Shown piece after piece: positions 8,070-19,100 of a stretch of DNA of 64,000 bases. Numbering within the stretch: the first letter of the stretch is position 1; the number at the start of each line of letters is the position of its first letter. The DNA comes from Saprospiraceae bacterium (GTDB lineage Bacteria; Bacteroidota; Bacteroidia; Chitinophagales; Saprospiraceae), in NCBI GenBank assembly GCA_020630955.1, contig JAHDIE010000001.1, positions 190,140 to 254,139 on the forward strand, given 5' to 3'. Made by a program: the position numbers and the translations under genes. The notes under the pieces were generated by a model that saw only the letters and a program-made list of their open reading frames with translations, did not search any database and was not told the DNA's origin.

Positions 8070-8995
8070 ACTAAAAAATTTTTAATCATTGGAATCGCAC
8101 CTAAAGACAAGTACATCAAAGCAGTCCAAATGCCTGAGCTATACTCGATGTACTTTGAATTTTTTATTGTTGTATTCTTTATAAATAATACTCCTGGAAC
8201 AGAACATACCATTAAAAATATTACAAGAATGATTATGGCCAAAGTTCCATAATTAGCATATAACATTGCTCCTATTGCTAAACTAGCTGTGATCATCAAT
8301 AAACAAATCCATAAAATCACAGCTTTCTTTGTGCCATAAAGTTTGGTATAACTCAATACACCGTCTTCCTCAGCTTTGGGAGCTCTAATTTTCCTTCCAA
8401 ACTCTAAAACAATACCATTAAAAAATGATACTGCCATAAACCAAACCACACCTGCATGGAAATTATCACTGCCCAATAACCAATCTAACCCACTTGAATA
8501 TAGATCTATAAGAGGAATGATAATCATGTGAGACAATATGTAAGGAATTTGATTTTCTTTCAACCAATCAGCAATAAAGAATTCCTTTGACATTAATAAG
8601 AGATACGCTAAAACCAATATCCAAAGCAGTAACATTTTGGATTGAAAAATTATTAATACAGACAATTGAAACAATACTAGAATCCAACCTAAGGTTTTAA
8701 GTTCTGATAGTTTGACAAGTCCTCTGGGTACAGGCAAATAAGATCTAAATTTTGCGTCCTCTTCTTTATCTTTAAATTCATCAAATATTCTTACTAATAC
8801 GAATAGAGTAAAAGTTGTTAACACCCCAATCAAAAAGTCTTTCAATCCAATAAAGCCATCCACACCTCTGCATATCCTTGAATATGAAATTGCAGAAAAA
8901 GTAAATGCTGTTATCATCAATCCGTTAGCAAGAATTGGAAACCTTTCTTTCTGATAAATATTTAATCTTTTATATAATACCAATTGATTCTCCAT
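8066..8995 (-). CDS. UbiA-family membrane prenyltransferase
   Basis: The 309-residue protein with about eight or nine membrane helices belongs to the UbiA intramembrane prenyltransferases. The first Asp-rich motif is DEFKDKEED (72-80), followed by the typical YLPVPRG. The second motif region is LEFGRKIRAPKAEEDG (197-212), in which the usual first Asp is replaced by Glu and a KIRAP segment intervenes. UbiA enzymes transfer a prenyl group from a polyprenyl diphosphate, with Mg2+, to an aromatic ring or to glycerol-phosphate ethers. The gene lies two bases after HMG-CoA reductase and overlaps the phosphotransferase by four bases. The acceptor is unknown; the variant second motif sets it apart from MenA and UbiA proper. 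Confidence 0.85.
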   Translation of the reverse strand: MENQLVLYKRLNIYQKERFPILANGLMITAFTFSAISYSRICRGVDGFIGLKDFLIGVLTTFTLFVLVRIFDEFKDKEEDAKFRSYLPVPRGLVKLSELKTLGWILVLFQLSVLIIFQSKMLLLWILVLAYLLLMSKEFFIADWLKENQIPYILSHMIIIPLIDLYSSGLDWLLGSDNFHAGVVWFMAVSFFNGIVLEFGRKIRAPKAEEDGVLSYTKLYGTKKAVILWICLLMITASLAIGAMLYANYGTLAIIILVIFLMVCSVPGVLFIKNTTIKNSKYIEYSSGIWTALMYLSLGAIPMIKNFLV

Positions 8996-8997
8996 AA

Positions 8998-10209
8998 TTA
9001 AGATTTTCTACCTAAGGATTTATGAGCACTTGTAAAATGATCTTCTGCAATTGCGGCAGCAATTGATAATTCTCCTGCCAATGCTGTTGCACAACATAAT
9101 TCAGCGAATTTTTGTGCTTTATTAACTCCTAAACAATTCATTATTCGAAGTCCTTCTTTTTGTGTTGGAAGGTGTGTTCCCCCTCCGACAGTCCCAACGA
9201 TAAGAGCAGGCAAAGTTAAGGCGGTATATAAATCTTTGTTCTCTGTGAGTTCCATTCTTAAGACTCCAACGGAGGACTCTGCCACACATGCTGCATCTTG
9301 TCCACATGCAAGATATAATGCAGTTAATCCATTAGCTATGTGACCAGGATTTCCAATAGCCCCGGCCTGAATAGTTGATAAGGTAGATGTTAAAAAATAA
9401 TTACAAATATTTTCAGGTGTGGACTTCAGTACAGAAGAAACAACTTCTTTAGGGATAACAACTTCCGCAATAACCTTTTTACCTCTTGTACTGCTAAGTG
9501 AATTCATGGTAGGTTTTTTGTCCCCAGCATAATTACCTTCTATGTACCAATTTGTAGGTTGATGATTAAAATCTTCTAAAATGAAAGTGCATATTTTATC
9601 AGTGGCAATTGTAACCATATTTTGACCGGCGGCATCTCCAGTTGTATATTCAAAAACAATGGTTACAGAATTTCCTTCTTGAAGAAAATCCATGTTTGAT
9701 AATTCACAATAATTACTGGTTTCTTTTACCAGTGTTTCAAATTTGTTGTATTTCTTTTTTAACCAGCTTACAAATTCTAGGGCAATTCTTAAGTTTTCAA
9801 ATTTGAAGTAAGGTGTTCGTTGGACTGATTGGTTGACACAAATTGAGGTCACACCACCGCTTAATGAGCAAGCTTTCATTCCTCTTGAGTATGAAGCAAC
9901 AAGTGCCCCTTCGGAGGTGGCAAGAGGGATATTATAATTGCCTTGAGCATAGTTTCCATTTACTAATAGCGGTCCTGCTAAGCCAACTGGCAGTTGCATA
10001 TAGCCAATAAAATTTTCAATGTTTCCATCTAGTGATTGATTATGATCAATGGGTTCATTTCCATTGATGTATTTTAAATCAACTCCAGCATCTTTTAATT
10101 TTGACAAGTACTTGTTTGTTTTGTCATCCACATCATGCACTTTGTGCAAGCTAAAACTTGTTGTAAATGCATTTTGCTTTTTTAGTTTGTTCGATCTAGA
10201 ATAATCCAT
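8998..10209 (-). CDS. Class I-type hydroxymethylglutaryl-CoA reductase
   Basis: The 403-residue soluble enzyme reduces HMG-CoA to mevalonate with two NADPH, the committed step of the mevalonate isoprenoid route. Class I features are clear: IGYMQLPVGLAGPLL (68-82), catalytic Glu100 in ATSEGALVAS, the NADPH-binding TGDAAGQNM (190-198), catalytic Lys231 in GDKKPT, Asp305 in GQDAACVAES, VGGGTH and a C-terminal catalytic His396 in TSAHKS. There is no N-terminal membrane domain. It is the first gene of the seven-gene operon, so its promoter should lie in 10210-10491, where a perfect inverted repeat is found. No other mevalonate-pathway gene is in the window. Its role here is probably to supply prenyl precursors to the linked UbiA enzyme. 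Confidence 0.95.
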   Translation of the reverse strand: MDYSRSNKLKKQNAFTTSFSLHKVHDVDDKTNKYLSKLKDAGVDLKYINGNEPIDHNQSLDGNIENFIGYMQLPVGLAGPLLVNGNYAQGNYNIPLATSEGALVASYSRGMKACSLSGGVTSICVNQSVQRTPYFKFENLRIALEFVSWLKKKYNKFETLVKETSNYCELSNMDFLQEGNSVTIVFEYTTGDAAGQNMVTIATDKICTFILEDFNHQPTNWYIEGNYAGDKKPTMNSLSSTRGKKVIAEVVIPKEVVSSVLKSTPENICNYFLTSTLSTIQAGAIGNPGHIANGLTALYLACGQDAACVAESSVGVLRMELTENKDLYTALTLPALIVGTVGGGTHLPTQKEGLRIMNCLGVNKAQKFAELCCATALAGELSIAAAIAEDHFTSAHKSLGRKS

Positions 10210-10321
10210 ATCATTTTATTTTGATATAAATATCTACCCAGATCAAGTTTAAATTCAGACTAATAAGTGGATTTGATGATTACTTTTTTATATAAAAGAT
10301 AAAGATTCAACAATAGTCTTT

Positions 10322-10346
10322 AATTGTTTACGATTTGTAAACAATT
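10322..10346. promoter_or_regulatory. Perfect inverted repeat in the HMGR operon leader (candidate operator)
   Basis: The arms AATTGTTTAC and GTAAACAATT are exact reverse complements, separated by GATTT. The site is about 113 bases upstream of the HMG-CoA reductase start. No T-run follows on either strand and the arms are AT-rich, so it does not look like an intrinsic terminator for the upstream esterase gene. A dimeric regulator binding site is the simplest reading. No regulator gene is adjacent, and I found no convincing Bacteroidota -7/-33 promoter boxes around it. Confidence 0.5.
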
Positions 10347-10491
10347 GATTTGTTTTACTTCGAATGAGGAATTAGCAAAGGAAAATTATTGGTTAGCATT
10401 TATTTGTTGATAACGAAATCTAGGATGGAACATTCATACTTTGTTTGAAAAAGGATAAATATCATTATCTCAAGGTTATATGGGCTAATTA

Positions 10492-11619
10492 CTAAAATCT
10501 AATAATTTGGATTTTATTGGTTTCGGTTTTTGTTTTCAAAAAATATGTTCCATTGGGGAGCCATTCAAAACTGAGCATTTGTTCACCTTTTTTAAGAAAT
10601 CCAGCGTCTAGTTCTTTTCCGTGTAGATTTAATAATTTGTAATCTTGATCGACAGGTGAAAACACATTAAAATTACTAATGCTTGGATTGGGGAAAATAT
10701 TTACGGAAGTGGAATTAGCAAGATTATTCAAAGATGAAGAGAGAAGTCCTTGCAGATTGTACCGAGAGAAAAATTTCCAAATTTCTTCTGATGCATTTAT
10801 GTCTTGGTTGGTACCTACACTTGTTAGAAAGGCACCAGGCCAAGTATGTGTTCCATTTGTAATTTTAAATAATTCATTGTTGATTCCATTATCACAATCC
10901 GTATAGATGATATGGGTTGCAGTACAACCATCTGACATATCGGTATCAGGAATATCGATAAATGATGGCGAACTATTGCAATTATTTATGTTGATCCAAT
11001 AGTCCATAACTTCATCAATAGGAAGTGTAAATATTGCTCCATCATAGGGTACAGTTTGATCAGAGGTTCCATGAATTTGCATGATTGGCATCTCTCGAGA
11101 GGGATTGCAATCATTAAAAGTTTCTGGTGTCATAGATCCTGTAACGGATGCAATTGCTGCGATCCTATGTGATAATTGGCAAGCCAACAAATAACTCATG
11201 AATCCACCATTCGACATACCTGTCGAATATATCCGATTTTCGTCAATGTTGTAGTTTTCAATCAAGAAGTCTAACATGGCTTCTGTAAATCCAATGTCAT
11301 CCACCTGGCTGTCATTTGTCCAACCTCCCACATTCCAATGAGCTTGACCATTTAATTCAGTTCCAGCTGGTAGAACCAAAATAAATCCTTCTCGTTCAGC
11401 TATTCCTCTAAAATCTGCATACAACAGTTGTTGCGTGGTATTGCTTCCATACCCATGATAATTTAATACTATCGGCATAGCTTCAGAACCATCATAATAA
11501 GTAGGAACAGCAATTAAGAATTCTCTTTCAATGCCATCGTGTTGCAGTGTCTCCAAACTTAAATCCTGTGCAAAAAATAATGAAGGGACGATAACAAATA
11601 AAGTTATAAAGAATTTCAT
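10492..11619 (-). CDS. Secreted PHB-depolymerase/feruloyl-esterase-like hydrolase with T9SS sorting domain
   Basis: The 375-residue protein starts with a signal peptide (MKFFITLFVIVPSLFFAQ). It then has an LpqC/esterase-PHB alpha/beta hydrolase domain, with nucleophile Ser136 in GMSNGG, a candidate Asp in GTSDQTVPYDG and a His in NGTHTWPG. Residues from about 300 to the end form a T9SS type A sorting domain (FPNPSISNF, then LPNGTYFLKTKT and a basic end), so it should be exported and cell-surface-bound or released. Family members cleave poly(3-hydroxybutyrate), acetyl-xylan or feruloyl esters; the substrate cannot be told. It stands alone on the minus strand, 282 bases upstream of the HMGR operon. 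Confidence 0.88.
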   Translation of the reverse strand: MKFFITLFVIVPSLFFAQDLSLETLQHDGIEREFLIAVPTYYDGSEAMPIVLNYHGYGSNTTQQLLYADFRGIAEREGFILVLPAGTELNGQAHWNVGGWTNDSQVDDIGFTEAMLDFLIENYNIDENRIYSTGMSNGGFMSYLLACQLSHRIAAIASVTGSMTPETFNDCNPSREMPIMQIHGTSDQTVPYDGAIFTLPIDEVMDYWININNCNSSPSFIDIPDTDMSDGCTATHIIYTDCDNGINNELFKITNGTHTWPGAFLTSVGTNQDINASEEIWKFFSRYNLQGLLSSSLNNLANSTSVNIFPNPSISNFNVFSPVDQDYKLLNLHGKELDAGFLKKGEQMLSFEWLPNGTYFLKTKTETNKIQIIRF

Positions 11620-11897
11620 AATTTAATTTTGAAGTAAGTTAATCATGTTAGACCATAAATTAAAAGTTCATGCGCCTTTTTCAAAATGATTAAGTTTTCA
11701 AATGTGTTTGGGTTTAAAATTGTACTTAAAGTAAGTAAATTATAATAAAATATACCTTCAGTTTAATTAGTTATTAATTTACCACTACTGTCATTTAGAT
11801 TCAAAAGAATTCATTTCGAATTATATATCTTGTGCCACGAAATTGAGCAATTCCATTTGATATTGAAAGAAGAAATAAGCAATCAGAAAATTTTAAA

Positions 11898-13061
11898 ATG
11901 TACAAACACTATTTTACGGAGGAACACTTGATGTTCAGAGAAGGATTGAGGGATTTTTTAAAACAGGAGGTAGTTCCATATATTGATAAGTGGGAGGCAG
12001 ACGGTACAATTCCTCGAGAAATTTGGCCCAAGATGGGTGAAATGGGATATTTCGGATTGAGGTATCCAGAGCAATATGGAGGAATGGACCTTGATATTTT
12101 CTACATGGTCATTTGGCTAGAAGAATTGCAGAGAATTAATTCTGGTGGATTTGCAGCGGCGATGTGGGCACATACTTTTCTTGCAATGACACATTTAAAA
12201 AAAGAAGGTTCAGAAGAAATCAAGCAAAAATATTTAAGAGGAAGTATTGAAGGGAATATGATTGGTTGTTTGTGTATTACTGAACCATTTGGCGGTTCTG
12301 ATGTTGGGGCGATGCGAACCACTGCAGTGAAAGATGGTGATGACTGGCTTATTAATGGATCAAAAACATTTATCACAAACGGTATATATTCAGATTACTT
12401 GGTTGTGATTGCAAAAATGAATACTTCTGAAAACCCGAAAAACATGGGTGTTTTTTTAGTTGATAGAGATACTCCAGGAGTGAGTGCGTCTAAGCTAGAC
12501 AAATTAGGATGGAGAGCATCTGACACAGGCGAAATAGCTTTTGATAATGTAAGAATACCAGCAAGTAATCTTATGGGTGAAGAAAACAAAGGTTTCTATT
12601 ATGTAATGCAACATTTTGCTTTGGAAAGATTAATAATGGGAATCAATGCTCATGCAAGGGCAGAATATGCTATTGAATATTGTCTTCAATATATGTCAGA
12701 AAGAACAGCATTTGGAAAGACCATTGACAAATTTCAAGCTTTGCGACATCGTATTGCAGAAATGACTACTGAAGTAGAAATGTGTAAATCCTTTAATTAT
12801 CAGATTGCAAAAAGTTTAGATGACGGAATTTATGTAGTGAAAGAGGCTTGTATGTCAAAACTACAATCAACCAAAATAGCTGATGAAGTTATCTACAGTT
12901 GTCTTCAGTTTTTAGGAGGTTATGGATATATGGAAGAATACCCTCTTGCAAGAATGTGGAGAGATAGTAGATTAGGTCCGATTGGAGGAGGAACTTCAGA
13001 AATACTTAAAGAAGTTATCGCTAAGATGGTTGTAGACGGAAAGACCTATAATAAAGCCTGA
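11898..13061 (+). CDS. Acyl-CoA dehydrogenase, isovaleryl/long-chain-type active site
   Basis: The 387-residue flavoenzyme has the complete acyl-CoA dehydrogenase fold. The FAD-binding region is ITEPFGGSD (127-135), with W..NG.K.FITNG at 150-162, and RTAFGK precedes the C-terminal helix bundle. The Glu used by medium-chain enzymes just before 'GTS' is missing (IGGGTSEI). A Glu lies at 243 in ALERL, where isovaleryl-CoA and long-chain acyl-CoA dehydrogenases place their catalytic base. It should oxidise an acyl-CoA to the 2-enoyl-CoA, passing electrons to ETF. It is monocistronic and is followed by a strong hairpin terminator. Glutaryl-CoA dehydrogenase is less likely because its active-site pattern differs. 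Confidence 0.9.
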   Translation: MYKHYFTEEHLMFREGLRDFLKQEVVPYIDKWEADGTIPREIWPKMGEMGYFGLRYPEQYGGMDLDIFYMVIWLEELQRINSGGFAAAMWAHTFLAMTHLKKEGSEEIKQKYLRGSIEGNMIGCLCITEPFGGSDVGAMRTTAVKDGDDWLINGSKTFITNGIYSDYLVVIAKMNTSENPKNMGVFLVDRDTPGVSASKLDKLGWRASDTGEIAFDNVRIPASNLMGEENKGFYYVMQHFALERLIMGINAHARAEYAIEYCLQYMSERTAFGKTIDKFQALRHRIAEMTTEVEMCKSFNYQIAKSLDDGIYVVKEACMSKLQSTKIADEVIYSCLQFLGGYGYMEEYPLARMWRDSRLGPIGGGTSEILKEVIAKMVVDGKTYNKA

Positions 13062-13088
13062 TGGCAAATACTATTCTAGTATAAATTA

Positions 13089-13121
13089 AAAGAGCCAACA
13101 AATAGAAATTGTTAGCTCTTT
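13089..13121. terminator. Bidirectional intrinsic terminator
   Basis: A 13-base stem has arms AAAGAGCCAACAA and TTGTTAGCTCTTT, with one G-U type pair, around a 7-base loop. It is flanked by A-rich and T-rich runs. It sits between the convergent acyl-CoA dehydrogenase and giant repeat-protein genes and can serve both. Confidence 0.85.
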
Positions 13122-13132
13122 CTTATAACATA

Positions 13133-16100
13133 TTAATCTAAAATGAGCATTTTCCTGACTTGTTTATTTCCATCTGCAGTAAGTTCGTAATAGAATATTC
13201 CCGTTGTGTTAAATAAGGAACCATCGATCTTGTAATCATTTATTCCTGCTTTGGCCTCTATCGTTTCAGAACGAATAACTTGTCCTGTGATGGTGTAAAA
13301 CTTCAAACCAATGGTTTTATCCTGAGGAACAAAATATTGAATTGTAGTTTCATCATTCCAAGGATTTGGTTTGTTTTGGTAAAGGATAACGCCCCCATTA
13401 TTTTCATTTTGTGGCATTAAGGAGACCTTTCCTACCCTATCATAAAAATAAGACTCAGCCTTCATATTGGTTTCTTCAAACTTAATTGCTCTACTTACAG
13501 AATTATTAGTCTTGGCTTTCACTCTAAGGGTAAATAAAGATAGTTTGTCTGAACTGGTTAATGGCACCAAAGAATTATAACTTAACTTTATCAAACCATT
13601 TTCAATATCATTTAGATTGAAATTTTCGATGGTACATAATGCATTTTCTCTCAATAGTAAGTCTTCAACCTCTAGAAGATCTGAATCAATCTGTAATGCA
13701 AACTGAGTTCCATCAAAACCTTCCCCAAAAGCAGGTTTAAATGTAATTTCAAATTCATCACCTTTTTGAAAATACCTCTCATCATAGCCTACTTCTAGTT
13801 TATTATCTGACCTCAGCTCAGAAGATATATTTGTAAATTCATTGACCACAGATCCATTTACATCTCCAATTTTGACTCCAACAAATTCCACGACCATACT
13901 TGAAGGCATATTTTCAATTATGTTACTTTCTGCGATTGGAGAAGCCAAAGGATTATTAAAGTCAGTAAAGTTGTATTGTTTGTCTATCATTCTCCAGCTG
14001 GTGTTATTTGGAAAATCATCATAGATTCCTAGAATTAGTTTTCTTAAAATGATGATATCCAGTGAAGAAACAGAGTTGGACTTATTGACATCTCCAGCTA
14101 TATGTTTGTATGGAGAATTAAATTCTTTTATGTTTAAAATATGTTTTTGAATTAGAATAATATCAAGTGTACTAACGCCATTTAAATAATCATCATCTTT
14201 TTTAGGAATTACTTCATAATTTGCTCCAAGTTCCATGAGAGGAAATGCGTATTCACCATTTTCATCTGTCATTTGAATAGGCAGTAAACTTCCTTCTAGA
14301 TTAATTTCCACATTGCTAACGGGTTCTGACATGATGTTAGATACAGTTCCAGAAATAGTACCAACCAAGTTCGACAATCCACATATCTCTGCCCAGCCAT
14401 CGCTTGTATCTCCATCACCATTTGGATCATCCGAGAAGAAGACAACAATTCTACAAGAATCTATCAATTCTCCATCAACCCAGAAATATAAAAATTGGTT
14501 GATATTTGGATTTGTGCCATTCGCAATAATTTCATCGCAGCCTAAGGTCAACAGCGTATCTTGAATATCCATTGGATCATAAGAAATATTTACATCTATA
14601 TGACCACAATCATTTTGAATGACTGGAAAGTCATTTGAAATAAAATCATTCGATCCATCGTCTTCCAGTGCATATATGAATTTTTGACAACTGTAAGTTA
14701 TGCAGTCACCTCCTAATACCATGACATCAAAACTGCTGGTACTAATATTGCCACATCCATCATCAACTGTAAGTGTTACCGTGACTTCTTCATCAAGCGT
14801 ACAAAATTCTACATCAAAAGAAATATCTCCATTGTCAGATAGCTCAGATTGCCCAATTAATCCTGGCGCATCCAAAGAAATGATCATGTCATTTGAGTCT
14901 GCGCAGTCATCTGTTATATTATATTCCAAAGTTATAACTGTACTACATTCATTTGATTGATTGGTTAGATCAAGTACTAAATCCGATGGACTTAAATTAA
15001 TCGTTGGTTCTTGGGTATCGGTTATATGAAAGATTTGTGTATACTCAAAAATAATTGGCGGAATTTGACATTGATCTGTAACCACAAATGTTCTCTCAAT
15101 CGAATAATCACAGGGATTATCAGGATTAATGATTTCATCACTAGATGAAACAATAATATTTGAACAAACCAATCCTGAATCATCAATGATTGGAGCTGAA
15201 TCAGGTACTGACTCAGAACAATCAAGATTTACTAAAGAAGTAGGCCAAGTGATATCATCTAAGGTTATTGGATTTGAAGAACCTTGTACAGTGATTGATT
15301 GCTGGCAAGTAATTACTTGCCCATTTGAATCAAATACTATTTCTCCTAGAAAATCAACCAGCGTAAATGTTCTTGTTATTGAACCAATTCCACAATTATC
15401 TAAATCAAAATCGGCAACCTCTGTGGTTGAATAATTAAGTGAGCAATTATCCTCTAATGCTAAAATATTTGGTGTTCCATAAATTGTTAAATCAGAAATA
15501 TCATCTTCACAATTTATGGTGATATCTGGTGGACAAAATCCTGGTTGCAAAACAGGAGGCGTGTTGTCAATTACATTGACGATTGCTGTACAACACTCCG
15601 AATCTGTTCCATTGGAAACTGTTAATTTTACAATATTTTCACCAATATTATTGCAAGCAAAGTCAGTTATGTCCAAGGATAGAACAATGGTTCCTTCGCA
15701 ACCTATAGAGCTTCCATCGTCGATATCCTCTATAGTTATATTTCCATTGCCATTTTCATCTAGAATTAGATCAAAACTTCCTACTGTATTACATATAATT
15801 TCTTGAGGAATGTCTTCATGTAAACATTCACAATTTAACTCATCATAAGAATCTAAGGTAGTACAATCGTTATCGTCACAATTTGGTGGAGGGATCAAGA
15901 TATTCTCACAACTACAAGTAGTCTCATTATAACTATCCAATGTGTTGCAATCATTGTCATCACAATTTGGAGGAGGGATAACTTCATTAACGCAGGTACA
16001 TGTTAATTCGTTGTAACTATCTAAAGTATTGCAATCTCCGTCATCGCAATTTGGAGGAGGTATCAACTCATTTACGCAAGTACAAATCTCAGAATCATAA

Positions 16101-19100
16101 TAATCTTCTGTGTTACAGTTATTGTCATTACAATCAGGTACTTGACTTATAGTATGCAAGCATTGACAAGTATTGGGATCATAAATATCATCGGTTGTAC
16201 AATCATTATCATCACAGTCAGGAGGTGGAATTAAAGTATGTACACATTCACAGGTTTCCTCATTGTACATATCCTCAGTGTTACAATTATCATCATCACA
16301 ATTAGGAGGTGGCAATAAGGTATGTACACAATTACAAATGGTAACATCATAAAAATCCTCCGTATTACAATTTCCGTCATCACAATCAGGAATTTCGATG
16401 GCAATATTTTCACAAAGACAGGTCTCAGTATTGAAAGAGTCTATTGTATTACAATTTTGATCATCGCAATCTGGTGGCGGAATAGGTTCATAAACACATT
16501 CGCAATTGATGGTATCATAATAATCATGAGTTTGACAATCATTGTCATCACAATTATCTAATTCAATTGAAGTATGTGTGCACTCGCAAGTTTCAGGATC
16601 ATATTCATCAATGGTTAAACAATCATTATCATTACAATCGGGTAAGGTAATATCCTCATATTCACACGCACAAGTTGAGGCGTTATAAATATCAATTGTT
16701 GAACAATCATTATCATTACAATTTACTGGTGGATTCAAAATATTGACGCATTCACAAGTTAGGACATCATAAAGATCTGTTGTCGAACAATCGTTATCAT
16801 CACAATCAGGTGGTGTTATAATCGTGTGTTTACAAGCGCAAATACTTTCGTCATATTCATCTAGCGTGTTACAATCGTTATCATCACAATCTACCGGTGG
16901 ATTGACTATGTGTGTACAATTACAGGTAAGTGGGTCGTAAACATCCGTTGTACTACAATTGTTGTCATCACAATCAGGACTTATATCGATATGAAAACAC
17001 TCGCAAGTTATTGGATCAAAAGTATCCAAAGTGCTGCAATTACCATCATCACAAGTTTCACTGCTTGTTACTTCGATGCATATAATATTTGATTCTCCAA
17101 TATAATAGACACACCCACTACTTCGTGCACATCTTCTATAATAGGTTGTCTGAGATACATAACCAGGATCATATGATGCTCCTGTTGCTCCTGGAATTGT
17201 GGACCAAGGAGATCCTGCACCTCCACTTCCAGCACCAAATACATTGGTATGAGATTTTATCCAAATGTATTCAATATCACCACAACCACCTGAAGGTAAA
17301 TTTACATTTTGAATTGGACCAGGATAAAATGGGCCACAACTTTCTTGATTGCCAGAAATATTGCCAGGAAATGTTACATTATTACAAACGGGCGTGTACT
17401 CACATTCACATGTTTCAGGATTAAAATAATCTTCTGTACCACAATTAAGATCATCACAGCTTGGGTCAGAGATTACAGTATATTCACATTCGCAGGTTTC
17501 GGTATTAAAATAATCTTCAGTCGTACAATTCCAATCATTGCAATTTTGAACTTCACCAACTGTTATACAAACAACATTTGATTCTCCAGGAAAATCGGTA
17601 CATGTACTAGTCCTTGCACATCTTAGATAACAAATTGTACCTTGGGTTTGAAATCCTGGGTCATAAGTTAAGCCTGTTGCATTAGGAATCTCAGTCCATG
17701 GTGAATTAGGACCAGGATAGTATGGAACATTAATTGGACTAAATAACCACATGTATTCAATATCACCACAACCTCCTGATGCTTCCTCAAAACTCCAAAT
17801 TGGCGCTGGATCAAACGGGCCACAATTTCCCTGATCGTAACCAATCCACCCCCCATTGGTTACATTGTTACAAACTTCAATATGATCACATTCACATGTA
17901 ATATAATTGAAGTAATCATTGGTTGCACAATCATTGTCATCACAATCTACAGCAATGATTGGGTCGTTGACACAATTACATGTCTCAGGATCAAAATAAT
18001 CATTGGTATAACATAAGCCATCATCGCAGGATTGTGGATCAACAGGAATATGCTGACATGCACAATCTTCTTCATTATATATATCTATGGTTGTGCAATC
18101 ACTATCATCACAGGATGGAATTGGAATTGGATCACAACTACAGGTGCTTGGGTTGTAAACTTCACAATTCGTATCACATATTACTTCCTCTGTCTGTGTT
18201 CCTGTACAAGGAATACAAATTTCTAAGGAACAAGCATCGAGGACGATTACATCATTGGAAGTGCAGGGATCATTATCATTGCATGCTTGGTTGATAAAAA
18301 CTGAACAGCTTGCTACTGGTGTACCAGTACAAGGTGCACAAATATCTCCAGAGCAAGCATCGATGGTTTGCATGTCATTTTCAGTACATGGGTTAAGATC
18401 ATCGCAAGGAATAAGTTCGATTACGTAACAATCTGCTCCTGTACCAGAACCTGTACATGGAGTACAAATTGCTCCCGAGCAAGCATCAATTATTTCAGTA
18501 TCATTAATGGTGCATGGATTGAGGTCATCACATGCTACAGCAATTGTTGCTCCACATGCATCTGGCACTACAGGAGGCATCATTACCAATTCAGGAATAG
18601 AGAAACTGCACTGTGTTGATAGGATTTCGCAGGTCAACGGGCAGTTAGCTCCTTCATCAGCTGAAACAATTAATATATTAGAGATTGTTAATGTTTCACC
18701 ACATATATAATTGATTGGTCCAAAGGACAAAATTTGATCTCCAGTACCACTGCCGGTTAAACTTTTCGGTATCAAAGGTGCGGAACATATGCTAATATCG
18801 CAGCTATTTACCCCATTTGATAATTCACCAAAGAGACCGATAATATTTTCATTTTCAGTTTGATTTACAACATTTAAATTGATGTTCATACTGATTTCTT
18901 CACCATTAATACAATCTTCGCAAAATGGATCGTCACCTTGTAGAAAAGCATCTAAAATAAGTAGATCTTGATCAAGACAATCAATAATTGCAGGATCACA
19001 TTCCCGAAGATCTGTCTGTGTTATAGGTATTGATTCTATTGGACATGTTTGTGGATATGATTTTATACAAAATAAAAACATCAAACAAATAGAAAGGAAT

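Noticed and set aside
10322-10346. Inverted repeat before HMGR read as a terminator for the upstream esterase
   Set aside because: No T-run follows on the minus strand and the stem is AT-rich; an operator reading fits better.
17309-17581. Plus-strand open frames opposite the giant repeat gene (many between 13842 and 18710)
   Set aside because: They lie antisense to the long minus-strand repeat gene, which has a signal peptide, ordered domains and a sorting domain. Their amino-acid composition looks like a shadow of repeat codons, without plausible domains.
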